From Canna indica (lineage: Eukaryota; Streptophyta; Magnoliopsida; Zingiberales; Cannaceae), in the NCBI GenBank assembly GCA_034359265.1, contig CP136890.1, positions 54,429,501 to 54,493,500 on the forward strand: 64,000 nucleotides of DNA, in the 5' to 3' direction. A program made the translations under genes and the position numbers. Of the stretch, positions 35,922-47,800 are shown one piece after another. The notes under the pieces are model-generated. The model had not been told where the DNA came from. It saw only the letters and a list, made by a program, of their open reading frames with translations, and did not search any database. How positions within the stretch are numbered: the first letter of the stretch is position 1; every line of letters begins with the position of its first letter.

Positions 35922-36955
35922 TGCAAGAGCATATGTAGTAACATTTGCATACCTAGGATTAGGACGTGATGCTCGCCTAGGTCGGTTGAGGGCTATGGAT
36001 AAGGATGCTCCTCCTCAACTTGATATTGCTCCTCCTCGACCCAATGTGACTCCTTTTGGACCTGAACATGTTCTTCAGTGGTATGTTCTAATGAAGCAGT
36101 GTCATTGGCTTCTGTGGAAGGTGGTTGAGGCGTAGGTGTAGGGAATCAAAATTCTTGGGTAGCAAGCTGAGGTGGTGTTTCTTCTTGTGGCACTGGAGAT
36201 GTAGTTTCCTCAGAGTCCTCCTCTTCTTGGTCCTCCTTTTTCATTTTCAAGAGTACTTGTTCATCAAAAATCACATTTCTATGAATTTTTGTTTTACAAT
36301 TATTTAGACACCACACTTTATAGCCTTTCACTCCGCTAGAATATCCTAAGAAAATATATTTCTTTGATCTAGGTTCTAATTTTTCTTAATTTACCCTAAC
36401 ATAAACAATGCTCACAAAAATTTTAAGATGATTATAAAAAGCCGGGGACTTGGTCCATTTTTTCTCAGGCGTCTTGAATTCAATTGATGAAGAAAGAGAT
36501 CAATTTATCAGGTAGCAAGCGGTGTATGTAGCCTCTACCCAAAAGTTTTAGAAAGATCAACATTAGAAAGCATACATCTTACCCTTTCTATGATGGAGTG
36601 GTTCATCCTTTCTGCTACTCCATTCTGCTGAGGTGTGTGTGGAACTGTGTGATTCCTTTTGATTCCTTCCCTGGAACAAAAGTCTTTAAATTCTCCACTG
36701 CAAAATTCTAGGTCATTGTCGGTTCATAGGGTCCGAACAAATCTACTTGTTTGCTTCTCGATCATTGCCTTTCAAGACTGAAATTTAGAGAATACATCAG
36801 ATTTATTTTTAATAAAATATGCCCATACCTTCCTGGAGTAATCATCAATAAATGTGAGCATGTATCGAGCTCCTCCTTGAGATTCAATCGGTGAAGGCCC
36901 CTAGAGGTCAAAGTGAATGTAGTCCAATTTTTCTTTAGCTTCTGTTCTTGATCAT
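35922..36955 (-). pseudogene. pol: Integrase relic and linker of the Tork-like element
   Basis: From right to left on the minus strand: integrase core ([21 protein letters not shown] near 36860; TDNDLEF near 36715; HTPQQNGVAERMN near 36610), the C-terminal part (YKVWCLNNCKTKIHRNVIFDE near 36290), then an acidic Glu/Ser/Pro-rich linker to RT. The DDE residues can be placed at FIDDYSR, TDNDLEF and the NGVAER region. Several stops are present. It is cut at its N-terminal side by the CACTA remnant. Confidence 0.85.
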
Positions 36956-38175
36956 CATCTATGGAGCGATGGGCGGTCGCCAGAGGTAGGGCACGTCGGC
37001 TGGAGATAGAGCATGAGGTGATTGTTAAGGGCACGATTGGTTGGAGATAGGGCACAGGGAGATTGTGATTAGGCAGGCCGAATCGCATGGTGATAGGGAA
37101 GAAAATGAAGATTTTGGGATGGGGCATAAATGAGAAGGACGTTCGGCGATTGAGATTCGATTAGAAGAGAAGGAAAGAAATAAGAGGGGAGACGTACGAG
37201 ATTGGGAGAGAAATAGGAGGGGGGACAGCGTGCAGTGCGAAGAAGAATGAGGGAGAGGAAAGACCGCCGGACTTTTCTCGACTAGGAAAAAAGGGCGCGG
37301 GTTTTAATTTTAAATATATATGTTTTCAGATTTTTAATAATTTTATTATCAAAATTATTATTTATTTAATAATAACTTTATTAAGTAAATAATTTTGAGG
37401 GATGACAGATGAAAATATTAATTATTTTATTTTTTACTTAATAATATTTTAGATTTTTAATATATATGTAATCAATTACTTAATTGTCTAAAGTTATGTT
37501 TATTATTAAATTAATTTTTCTTTATTTTCATATTTAGAAGTAAGATGTACGAAATGGTGAGCGTCATTTCTTATCATCACAAAATATAGGATTTAGTGAG
37601 GATCACCGTGTTATCCTCACAATATATATTTTTTAGTGAGGGTCATATTAGAACCTCACTAAGTTTAGGATTTCGTAAGGGTCATATATCCTCACAAAGT
37701 ATATTTTTTAGTGAGGGTCATATTTGACCCTCACAAAATGCAATATTTTCTAAGGATCACGATGTTGTCCTCATGATATATACTTTTTATTGAGAGTCAT
37801 ATTAGACCCCCACTAAATGTAGGATTTTGTGAGGGTCACAACGTCCTCACAAAAAAATACTTTTTAGTGAGGGTCATATTCGACCCTCACAAAATGCAAG
37901 ATTTCGTGGGGTTCACGATGTTGTCATCACAATATATACTTTTTAGTAAGGATCATATTTGACCTTCACAAAATATTTTCTTTTACTAGCGAATTTTCGT
38001 GAGGGTCATAGTGTTGTCCTCACTATATATACTTTTTTGTGAGGGTCAAAAGTATTTTTTTACTGACATGTTTTCGTGAGGGTCGACTGTGACCCCCATA
38101 AATAAGTTGATTTAGTGAGGGTCGATGCGTGACCCCCACCAAATCTCGTCACTAAAAATCAGATTTCTTGTAGTG
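36956..38175. mobile_element. CACTA element remnant, one terminus preserved
   Basis: The right end CAGATTTCTTGTAGTG (complement CACTACAAGAAATCTG) is the CACTA signature. About 600 bp before it are many GTGAGGGTCA and TGACCCTCAC units, the subterminal binding-site type of this superfamily. No matching left CACTA end occurs at the integrase junction, so the left end was deleted. The GC-rich stretch 36956-37310 has no gene that I recognise. Confidence 0.78.
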
Positions 38176-38740
38176 TTAGCATAGTGTTGCCCTGTGGAGA
38201 ATGAAACTATTTTATGTTTTCTATAAATGTAATGTTCACATAAATCAAGTTTAGTCAATTTCTACTTTCCAAGTAGTCCCTTTTGTTCAAGTATTAGCAT
38301 GCTCCTTTCATTAAATATGCCCTAATCTCATATGTCATAATTTAGCAAGATCATCATCAGAGTATTCAGAGATTACCATAGCTGCACCACTTGTTACCGT
38401 TGTACCTTGCAAGATGTAGAGTTGGTTTACTTTTAAAGCTTTCATTACTATTATGGACCCCTTTGTGACTTTGAAAACTCCGTCTTGGCCTAAATACTTG
38501 TATCCAAGTGCATCTAGGTAAGATAAAGAAACTAAATTTCTTTTAAGACCTGGAACGTGCCATACCTGAGTTAGAGTCCTTATAATGCCATCATGCTTTT
38601 TGATTATTACTGAGCCAATTCCTGCTACTTGACATGATGAGTCATTTTCCATTAGTACTTCTTTTCCATTAGCATGTTCATATGTAGTAAACCAATCTCG
38701 GTGCAATGTCATATGAAAAGAGCAACCTGAATCTAAAATG
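38176..38740 (-). pseudogene. pol: Protease and pre-integrase relic of the Tork-like element
   Basis: On the minus strand the protease active site ILDSGCSFHMT is at the right edge (about 38700-38735). The 125-codon run to 38335 then includes VWHVPGLKRNLVSLSYLDALGY, and the pre-integrase zinc motif WHMRLGHMSERSM follows near 38310, down to VSFST at 38180. The N-terminal protease part and gag zinc knuckle are missing at the MULE boundary. Confidence 0.87.
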
Positions 38741-39125
38741 AGAAATTACCTAAATATATCATGTACTTTGAGGGTTTTCTCATCTATAGCATCTACTTTT
38801 ATTTGTCTCAATTGTATCTTGTACTTTCGATATTGTTCCAATTGAATCCTGCCGTCTAGTTACCGTCACCAGCCCTGTTAACCTAGTGATGTGGCGCCTT
38901 GATGTGTTTGAAAAAATATTATTTTATTACCCGAAACTCTAACTCATCACTATATCATTTTTTAATGTTTTTTTAAATTATTTTTTATAAACTTGCCACA
39001 TCACCACCTGCCCCCCTTTTTACATCATTATTTTAAACCCTAAATACCATCTCAGCACCTGGCTCACCCTTTCTTCTTATTCTACTGCCGAACCCGACAA
39101 GGCAACAAAATCTTCCCCCCTTTCG
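38740..39125. repeat. MULE left terminal region
   Basis: The outer part begins near AGAAATTACCTAAATATATC. The part shared with the right end starts at 38980 and continues with degenerating similarity to about 39125 (shared TCTTCCCCCCTTTC). Confidence 0.6.
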
Positions 39126-39522
39126 GCGATAAGGCGATCGGTGCAATCGAGCCTCCATCTCCGGCAACTTCTCCGTCGATGAACTCCTGTGTAAGACTGT
39201 AGTCGCCCGCACCAATGGTCACGCACAGAGGCCAGCCTGTTCGCTATTCAACCCGTGTTCCGAAGACTGTTCTTCTAGCTAATTCGCGTGAACCAATACA
39301 AGTAAATTTGAGACCTTTGTTGTTTAGGGTTTTCAAATATTTTTAGGGTTTATATTGGTTTATATTTTTAGGGTTTATATTGGTTTCTGAACATTTGCCC
39401 AGTGTTCTTGCTTTCGGAAGATTGTTCTTGCTTTTTGTTGCCGGGTGTTTTTGCTTATTTGGTTGTATTAGTTTAGGTCTTAGAGTTTGTTTGTTGTATC
39501 CATATTTGGTTGTTGTTCTCAG

Positions 39523-39690
39523 GGACTGTTCTTGATGCTTATTTGGTTGTATCCATATAGATTGTTTGTTGTTCAATGATACATATAGATTGGTTGTTGT
39601 TCTTAGGGACTGTTCTTGCTGCTTATTTGGTTGTATCCATATAGATTGTTTGTTGTTCAATGATACATATAGATTGTTTGTTGTTCAATG
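39523..39690. repeat. 84-bp tandem duplication in MULE 5' region
   Basis: GGACTGTTCTTG recurs at 39523 and 39607 with the same following text (GCTTATTTGGTTGTATCC). It lies in the probable first intron or leader of the transposase gene. Confidence 0.7.
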
Positions 39691-39699
39691 ACTATTTGA

Positions 39700-40344
39700 A
39701 TTATAGGTGAATATATCTAGTTCAGACAACAACAATAATTCTTCATCCCATCAACATGTTGTTTCGACAGCAGCAGTTCTTCAACAGATTGCAAAGGCAA
39801 CGTGTTCAGACAACAATAGTTCTTCATCTCAATATCTTGGGACTATTTGTTCAAATTTAGAGCCCGCTGATGTAGTGGAGGAGCCTATTTTTTCAAATAT
39901 ACCATTCTCATAAAATTTAGAAGCCGCTGATGTAGAGGCTGCAAATGTAGAGACTACAAATGTAGAGCATGCTGATGTAGTGGAGGAGACTGTTCACTAA
40001 TATGCAGTAGATAAGGGTAAGAAACCAATGTTGAAGGCTGTGAGCAGTGGTTCTAGTAGCTTCAGTGGGTTTGAAAGATTTGAATTGGTGCCATCGGGGA
40101 GGTCAATGCATTATGATACATACATTGAGGCCCTGATTCAATATGATGATGATCTAGTTTCTAGCGAGTTTGAGGATTTGAATGATGAAGAATATACATA
40201 TGCTAGAAGAAAAAAAGAAGAAGCACTTCCCGCTAGGAAAAGCCCTATAGTTCAGTTTAGTGACAACTTAGATAGCAGCAGTTCCTCATCTGAAATTCCT
40301 CCAACTGAAATATCAGTTGCAGTCCAACTTGGAGAGGACATTCC
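39700..40344 (+). pseudogene. MULE transposase gene, N-terminal part
   Basis: A Ser/Asn-rich segment follows an intron-end-like TTATAG at about 39702. After two stops near 39912 and 40000 comes a run ending in GEDIP (40028-40344), with acidic SEFEDLNDEEY and KKEEALPARKSP. No domain is recognisable, but N-terminal extensions of this kind are common in mudrA-like proteins. It is interrupted at ATTCC (40340-40344) by the solo LTR, and the same frame continues at 43287 with P-P-S-G-L-E-R. Confidence 0.6.
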
Positions 40345-40447
40345 TGTTGGCTTAAGGGTTTCTCTTAAGCCTCGATGATTATTTTGATGATAACAGATAA
40401 GTATTTAATCCATATGTGAAGCTTTGAGTTCAGGTTAAGGTTGTCGT

Positions 40448-41914
40448 TGTTGGCTTTAGGTTTTCAACCTTAGTCTTAATCTCAATTTTGATGATAACAA
40501 ATATGGGACTAATGATTTCATTGAGAATATCTTTCAGGTTCCATATCGATCAGCGTTCGATGTCCTCGATCGGAAAAATCGGATGAAATCGGAAAATCGG
40601 AAGGACATTGATCGTCGCGCTCGGGTTCGTCACAGAAATGTCTCGAAGATCGACGTGGGCACCAAAGTCGCATTGAATGAGTCCAAAGATCAAATGAAAA
40701 GCTCTCCAAGTTGATGCTCGTTGAAAGACGAAACTCGAAAATGAAGCACGCAAGAAAAAGGGCTGAAAAATCAATATCAGCTTTTGTTCGGTCGATCGAA
40801 CACTGCCAAAAATTGGCAGTGGCTACTTCGGTCGACCGACAGAGGCCAAATAGAGGCAGTACCTCGAGCGGTCGACCAATCGGTCGATCAGATTGAGGAT
40901 CGCGCGATCGCGCGTCTCTGCTTCCCAATCTTGCGTCGGATTACGATGGATTGATCGGATTACGGGAACACAATCTTGCGTCTGGGCAGTCGACCCATCG
41001 GTCAACCGCACACAGAGAGGAAGCCAGCGGTCGTTCGAGCGATCGATCAATTGATCGACCGACCAATCGACCGAGCTTCTGCAACGAATAGTTTTTTATC
41101 CGTTGAGCTGCCATTTCTTTGAGAGGCTATAAATATCATTAATCTAACCTCTCTAATCTCTCTCTCACAGATTTAATTGAGTAATTTAGAAGTGATTTGA
41201 GTCTTCCAAAGATCGATTAAGATCGATTGCAACGCGCTTTGCTCTTCCGTCGAGTTCTTCTTCAAAGCGCCAACTGCTCCTCAACTCGGGTTTCAATTCG
41301 AGCTCTCCGACTGGGCGAGTTGGAGGTTCTAAAGGATTGAAAAGAGCATTTAATCTTGGTTTTATTTCTAAGCTCTTTTCATTATAATTTTTATTTGTTA
41401 TTTGAACTATTTTTCTTTGATTTGGGTTTGTACGAGATCGGGTGTTAGGTCTTCTTGTGTGAAAGTGATTACCTTGTTGTGAAGGTGTAAAGCCACTTGT
41501 GTAAACTTAGTTTTTACTAGGATTAGTTTAGTTATCCCTTAGGGTTGAGGTGGAAGAGTACTCTCGATAAGAAGGCGGAGGCTTTCGGGTGTGGAAGTGC
41601 CTTAGGTCGAGAGTGCGACTCTTCGAGTCAAAGTCCTCTGTGTAAGGGAAACCGAATTAATCTAGTAAACCTAGTTTGGAAATCCTAAGCAGGGTGCTTA
41701 GGTAGTGGAGTATGCATTAGGGCCGAACCACTATTAATTCTCGTGTTTGCATTGATAACTTGTGTTTATTTATTGCTTTATTGCTTCCGCATTTAATCAT
41801 TCAATTGTAAATTGCCTAAACAATCTAAGTAAACGATTAAAATTGAATTTAGGCTAATTAATTTAGTAAACACACTATTCACCCCACCCATCTAGTGTTG
41901 CCATTTCACCTACC
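40448..41914 (+). repeat. SIRE-like solo LTR (inner) nested in the outer LTR
   Basis: It starts TGTTGGCTTTAGG and ends TTTCACCTACC. The flanks GTCGT (40443-40447) and GCCGT (41915-41919) are a 5-bp duplication with one change. The outer LTR resumes immediately after. Its sequence differs from the outer LTR, so it is a different subfamily, not a tandem copy. Confidence 0.83.
40785..41134 (+). promoter_or_regulatory. Inner LTR promoter region
   Basis: GGTCGACC-type array at about 40788-41078, CAACG at 41082, CCGTTG at 41100 (18 bp apart) and TATAAAT at 41128. Confidence 0.58.
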
Positions 41915-42149
41915 GCCGTAAGCATGCCAAGTTCGTTCAAACGAATCAAAAGAAAAGTCCGTCAAAGAAACGGAAGAAGAAAACGTCAAATAAAGGCTCG
42001 GGCTTAGATCAAGTAGAGATCATGTAATATACCCCTAGGATGATTTTATCCCAAGCCAAATTGTAAAGTTATTCAAGTTAAAACTTGGTAACTAAACCCA
42101 TAAAAAGGCATGTCAAAAAATTCAAGTAGAAATCAGCCTCGGCCTGAGT

Positions 42150-42609
42150 TCGATCGACCGGTCGATTGACTGAACAAGGCAGATTTCTGACAAGTAGCCT
42201 ATTCGGTCGACCGGTCGGTCGACTGAATGACGTAAAAAATTGGCAGTAGCCATTCGATCGACCTGTCGGTCGACCGAAGTTGGTGAAGGAAATTGTGCAA
42301 GGCTACTTTCAGTCGACCGACCAAAGCCAGAATTTGGCAAAAGCTGCATCGATCGACCGGATTATAGATCACAAGTCGTGCAACCCTGGCACTACTACTT
42401 CAGTCGACCGATTGGTCGACCAAATATGGGATCGATAAAAATGCGACAGTCGGTCGACCCATCGATCGACCGGACACTCTCTTAAAGCCAGCGGTCGCCT
42501 TGGCGGTCGATCAGTCGATCGACCGACGATCGATCGACAAGCGACCGAACGACATCAACGACTATTTTTTTGCCCGTTGAACGTTTCGTTTGGTTGAGGG
42601 GTTATAAAT
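42150..42609 (+). promoter_or_regulatory. Outer LTR promoter region
   Basis: The longest of the palindrome arrays (about 42150-42550), then CAACG at 42556, CCGTTG at 42574 (18 bp apart) and TATAAAT at 42603. Confidence 0.6.
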
Positions 42610-43286
42610 ACCCCTCACCTAACTCCTTTAAGACTTCTTAGACATTTTATTGAGCATTAAAGAAGTGATTTGAGCCTTCATAAGAATTGATTTGTTGTGC
42701 GCCCTTCGCCTCCGTCGACAACATTCGTCGAGCGCCTGCTTCCCTGGTTCCCTCAACTCTGCTGTAACTCAAGATTCATCTTCCGGCAAGTTGAAGGCTT
42801 GAATGCTTGGGAAAGGAGCATTGGTTCATCTTCAAATTCTTAAGCTCTTTTCATTGTATTTGAATTGTTATTTCAAACTTGTTCTCATCTGTAATAGCTG
42901 CTAGGTGTGCTAGGGAAACACTTAGGAAAAACTTTATAGAATTGTGTTTTGCCTAGGCGAATAGGATTGAGGGGTTCTCAAAGTGGTGAGAAGAGTGTCC
43001 TCATTGTATTCAAAGGGAAACACAAGGTCTATAAAGTAGTGATTAGAAATCCTTGGTGAGGAGCCAAGGTAGTGGAGTAGGCAGTTGACCGAACCACTAT
43101 AATTTATCTTGTTTGCATTGCTTTCGTTATTTGTTCATTATTGTTCTTGATATTTGATCACATCCACTGTTAAGAAATACTTGCACTTAAGTTAAGTTAA
43201 AATTGAGTAAAAAGAAAAATTGAGAAAATCTAATAGGAGACTAACACTATTCAACGCTCCCTTCAAGTGTCGAATTTCGTACAATA

Positions 43287-43510
43287 ATTCCTCCAAGTGG
43301 TTTGGAGAGGACTATACTAGTTGATGTTGAAGTTGAAATACATAGTGATCCTCCAAGTGGTTGTGCCCATCCTCAACATAGTAATCTCAACTTGACTCAA
43401 CAAAGTGATTATAAAGCAACTGACGATGAAGTGTTTACACCTAAAACATGTGATGCTTCCATGGATCAACCACCTAGAAGGAAAAGATGACGTAACAAAG
43501 TTTTTAATCC
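43287..43510 (+). pseudogene. MULE transposase gene, middle part
   Basis: It continues in frame from GEDIP at the solo-LTR site (TVLVD-like VDVEVEIHSDPPSG). An in-frame TGA follows QPPRRKR at about 43488. It ends where the CACTA element enters after the ATA target site (43511-43513). The product resumes at 50520. Confidence 0.6.
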
Positions 43511-43525
43511 ATACACTACTAGAAA

Positions 43526-43735
43526 TTGAGTCTTCAGCAACGGCTATCAGCAACGGCCGCTCAAGCCGTTGCTATTTGCAACGGCATTCTTACGGCCGCT
43601 CAAGCTGTTGCAGATATGTTGTATCTGCAACGGCTTTCTAACGGACAAGTGAGCCGTTGCTGATGATAACTTATTAACAACGGCTTTCTAACGGGCGAGT
43701 GAGCCATTGCTGATAAGTTTATAAAGGTCACAGAT
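43526..43735. promoter_or_regulatory. CACTA left subterminal repeat array
   Basis: About ten copies of CAGCAACGGC or its complement GCCGTTGCTG in both orientations, with spacers such as TTTCTAACGG. Arrays of short motifs near the ends are the transposase-binding sites in En/Spm. Confidence 0.8.
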
Positions 43736-44250
43736 CGCGACCGCCCCTTCTTCCTCCCGCTGCTGCCGCCGCCTCCTCCTCCCGCCTCTCGCCGCCGCTG
43801 CCGACGCCGACGACACCAAGCTGCCGCTGCCGACGCTGCCGTCCGTCCTCGACCGCTGATTTCAGGTATTCATCGCCGCCCGGCCGTCTCTTCCCATTGC
43901 GGCCGGCGGGAAATCTGACCGAAACTCTATTTTTACGGTTTCGGCCGGCGGCGGCCGGCCGATGGCCGCCGCCGGATCTTGTACAGTGTCCAGACACACT
44001 GTAGATTAATTTTTTTTAAAATTTATTTGTTAATTAATTATTTAGATTAATTGTTTAATTTGTTAGATTAATTTTAAGGGTTTAGATTAATTTTTAGAGT
44101 TTATATTAATTTTTAGTTTAATTTAGTTAGATTAATATTTAATAATGGTAGGTTAATTATTTAAATTAATGAAAATAATGTAGATTAATATTAATTAATT
44201 AGTTAAAATATTGTTAATTAGTCCAAAGTTATCCTCAGTGGACTCACGTC

Positions 44251-44380
44251 GGAATTGTCCACTTCGGCATTGTGCCGAAATCGTCCACTTCGGACGCGCG
44301 CCGGAATAGTTCATTTTGGACTCCTGCCGGAATCGTCTAATTTGGACTCGTGTCGGAATTGTCCAATATGGACTCGAACT
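44251..44380. repeat. 26-bp tandem repeat, about five units
   Basis: Units start at 44251 and 44277 and continue at 26-bp steps. They share GGAAT(T/C)GTCCA and TTGGACTC. They lie in the AT-rich leader between the element's 5' end and Tnp2. Confidence 0.75.
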
Positions 44381-44834
44381 GTCTCGAAACATTTAGAAAA
44401 TAATCATCCATCCGACGGGTTGATATGTTTCACGTACGCATCGACGAGTCGGATATGATTTAGCAAAACCTTAGATCCGTTCGGGGATTGTATGTTCGTG
44501 TAAAAGAAGTAGATGATCTTTTATACGACGTACAATTCTTGAATTGTCCCTGATTGGACAATTTGGGAATATAGTTATTTGTACTGCACTTACGTTTTTC
44601 TTTTAACTGTTAACTAATTATTCTAAATTTCGACAATATCTCTCTTATTCTCCGATACGTGCCCAGATGATATGCGTATTCGGAGAACTGTAAAGAGATA
44701 CTGCCGAAATTTAGAATGAAGTTAGCGGTTAAAATAAGTACTTAGTGCAATATAAATAACATAAATCCCGAATGGAATAGGACAATCTCACGTAAAGACA
44801 TTAACCAAAGAAATTGTCATTGATTGACAGAATC

Positions 44835-47800
44835 ATGTCGGCTGATCGAAGTTGGATGTACCGACGTCTTGATCATGGAGCTTTAACGAATGAGTTTCGA
44901 TTAGGCGTAACGTACTTCCTAAATTTTGCCTATTCGAATCGGAATTTCGTTAGCATCGGTGATCAAATTCGATGTCCGTGCCGCATTTGTTTGAATGAGC
45001 GATTTTTGGATCGGGAGACTGTCACTCTGCATATATATAGCAAAGGATTTGCACCAAGATATTTTCTATCGACTTGTCACGGGGAGTCACGTGAAGTCGG
45101 GATGTCGAGTAATCCCGTCGTTCAGACATATGGTGAATCTTCCTCTGCTGGTGCTTCTTCATCTAGTCAATCTAATCCCTATAGAACTATGATACTTGAT
45201 AGTTTTGGGGGTCAATTCCACCTGAATGATAATGTTGATCGGCCAGTTCTTCAGACATCAGCCCCACCAGATACTACAGCAGTTGATATCACAGAAGTAT
45301 AAACTGCGGTAGAGATTGAATTATCGAATAAAGAAGCTGCAGAATTTTACGAGATGTTGAAAGCTGCCGATGAACCTTTGTATGAGAATTGTCCTAAATA
45401 CACTAGGTTTTCAGCAATGACACAGCTCCTAAACATCAAGGCCGATTGTAATATCAGTGGGGTTGCGTTTGATCGGATTGCAGGATTGATTAATTGAATG
45501 TTGCCTACTGATAACAAGTTTGAGCCAACTTTTTATAAGACTAAAAAGCTAATGAGAAAATTAGGGCTTGGGTACGAAAAAATACACACGTGCCAAAATA
45601 ACTGCATTTTATATTATAAAGAAAATGTGCAGTTGGATAAATGCCCTGTATGTCAACATCCTCGTTACAAGGAGAAGAAATCGGTCCGATAGAAAAATAT
45701 CCCGTTTAAGGTGCTTCGGTATTTTCCACTAACACCGAGGCTTCAAAGATTTTTCATGTCGGAAAAGACAGCCCCCTACATGAGTTGGCATGCAAGAAGT
45801 CATGATGATACAGTAATGACTCATCCATCCGACAGTGAAGCATGGAAACATTTGGATACATGTTATCCTTCATTTGCTAGGGATACTAGAAATATAAGAT
45901 TGGGATTGTGCACAGATGGTTTTAATCCGTTTGGACATTCTGCAACTCCTTATCCAGTTTGGCCAGTGCTGCTGACAGTTTATAATTTGCCACCGTCAAT
46001 GTGTATGAAAGATGAATTTATTTATCTTTCGATGATTATTCCGGGTCCTAAGGGTCCGCGAAAAGAAATTGACATATTTCTCAGACCCTTGATAGATGAA
46101 TTGAAAACATTGTGGACTGAGGGAGCTGTCACTTATGATTGTCATCGGAAGCCAAACTTCAATTTAAAGGCCGTGGTCTTATGGACAATCAATGATTTCC
46201 CGGCGTACGGCATGTTGTCTAGTTGGAGTACTCACGGCCGACTCTCTTGTCCGTATTGTATGGAACACTCTAAATCAATCAGTCTTCAGAACGGACGAAA
46301 AATCTCATTCTTTGATTGTCATCGTCGATTCCTACCGGCTAATCATCAGTATCGAAGGAATCGTAATAAATTTACTAAGGGCAGAGTCGAAAGAGATGGG
46401 CCACCACCGATGTTGTCTGGTGAACAAATGTTAGCATGTGTTTCAGCACTTCCAGATATAGTATTTGGTCGCAATGAAAGAGTGTCAGGTTTTGGCCAAA
46501 CACATAACTGGGTGAAAAAAAGTATCTTTTGGGAATTGCCCTATTGGAGTTCATTATTGATTCGACATAATTTAGATGTCATGCACATTGAAAAAAATGT
46601 GTTTGATAATATTTTCAACACTTTGATGGATATTTCCAGAAAAACTAAAGATAATGTCAAAGCCCGACATGATATGAAAATACTTTGTAAAAGACCAGAG
46701 TTGGAGTTACAAGAGGTCAACGGACGATATCTGAAACCGAAGGCCCTATATGTGTTAAATAAACAACAGATCAAAGATGTTTGTCAATGGGTAAAAGAAC
46801 TCAGATTACCCGATGGATATGCTTCAAACTTATCTCGATGTGTGAACGTCGATGATTGCAAAATATCAGGGATGAAGAGCCATGATTGTCATGTATTCAT
46901 GCAGAGATTACTTCTGATCGCATTTCGAGATCTTCTACCCGATAATATTTGGGGTCCGTTGACTAAATTATGTATGTTTTTTAGAAACATCTGTGCAAAT
47001 GTCCTTCGAGTCGAAGATATGTCAACACTTGAAAATAATATTGTTGAAATCATATGCAAGCTGGAGCAGTTTTTCCCTCCTGCATTTTTTGACTCGATGG
47101 AGCATCTACCGATACACTTGGCATACGAGGCATGAGTTGGTGGCCCTGTTCAATATCAGTGGATGTACTTATTTGAAAGATACATGAATCATCAGAAGAA
47201 AAAAGTAAAGAACACCGCAGCTGTTGAAGGATCAATATCTGAATCGTATATCATCCAACAAATTTCAACATTATGCTTATTTTACTTTGAATCGACAGTA
47301 CATACAAGATTTGATTGTCTTCCACGTAACGACGACGGGGGTGTTCAACATTCAGATGGACGTTTAAATATATTTTGTCACTCTGGTCGTGCTTTTGGTT
47401 CTCGTCCATCTTTACACTTAAGCGAGGAAGAGTATCATTTGGCACACTTGTATGTATTACTCAATTGTCCAGAGATTGAACAATTCATTAAAATATTTGA
47501 CATTGAGATGGTGCAAAAATACTCTATTAACAACGATGAAGAATTAGAGAGATTACAGAATCGTGATTTTCCTACTTGGATTCGGACTTACAGCAAAGAT
47601 CACAGAGCTGAAATAGATGAAAGAATATTTGAGTTTGTTAGTGGACCGTCGCGACTTGTGTCGTGCTATAGCGGATATTTTGTTAATGGGTATAAATTTC
47701 ACACGGTTGAATATGCATTTACAAAGAAGACGATGAATGCTGGGGTCTGTGTGAAAGGGACAACTTATGTTGAATGTGATATGGATTTTTATGGACTGGT

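Larger units (their letters stand above)
40345..43286 (+). repeat. SIRE-like solo LTR (outer) inserted in MULE gene
   Basis: It starts TGTTGGCTTAAGGG. The 5-bp flank ATTCC is repeated at 43287-43291, a clean target duplication. No internal domain is present. It is 2942 bp including the inner LTR, about 1470 bp without it. The right end reads TACAATA rather than the expected CA. Confidence 0.86.

Noticed and set aside
40518..41050. Several minus and plus ORFs of 60-136 codons within the inner solo LTR
   Set aside because: They follow the palindromic GGTCGACC array, appear on both strands together, and have no domain.
43728..43997. 89-codon Arg/Gly/Ala-rich minus-strand ORF
   Set aside because: It is the complement of the CACTA element's GC-rich leader; the plus strand there looks like an untranslated exon with a TTTCAG|GT joint.
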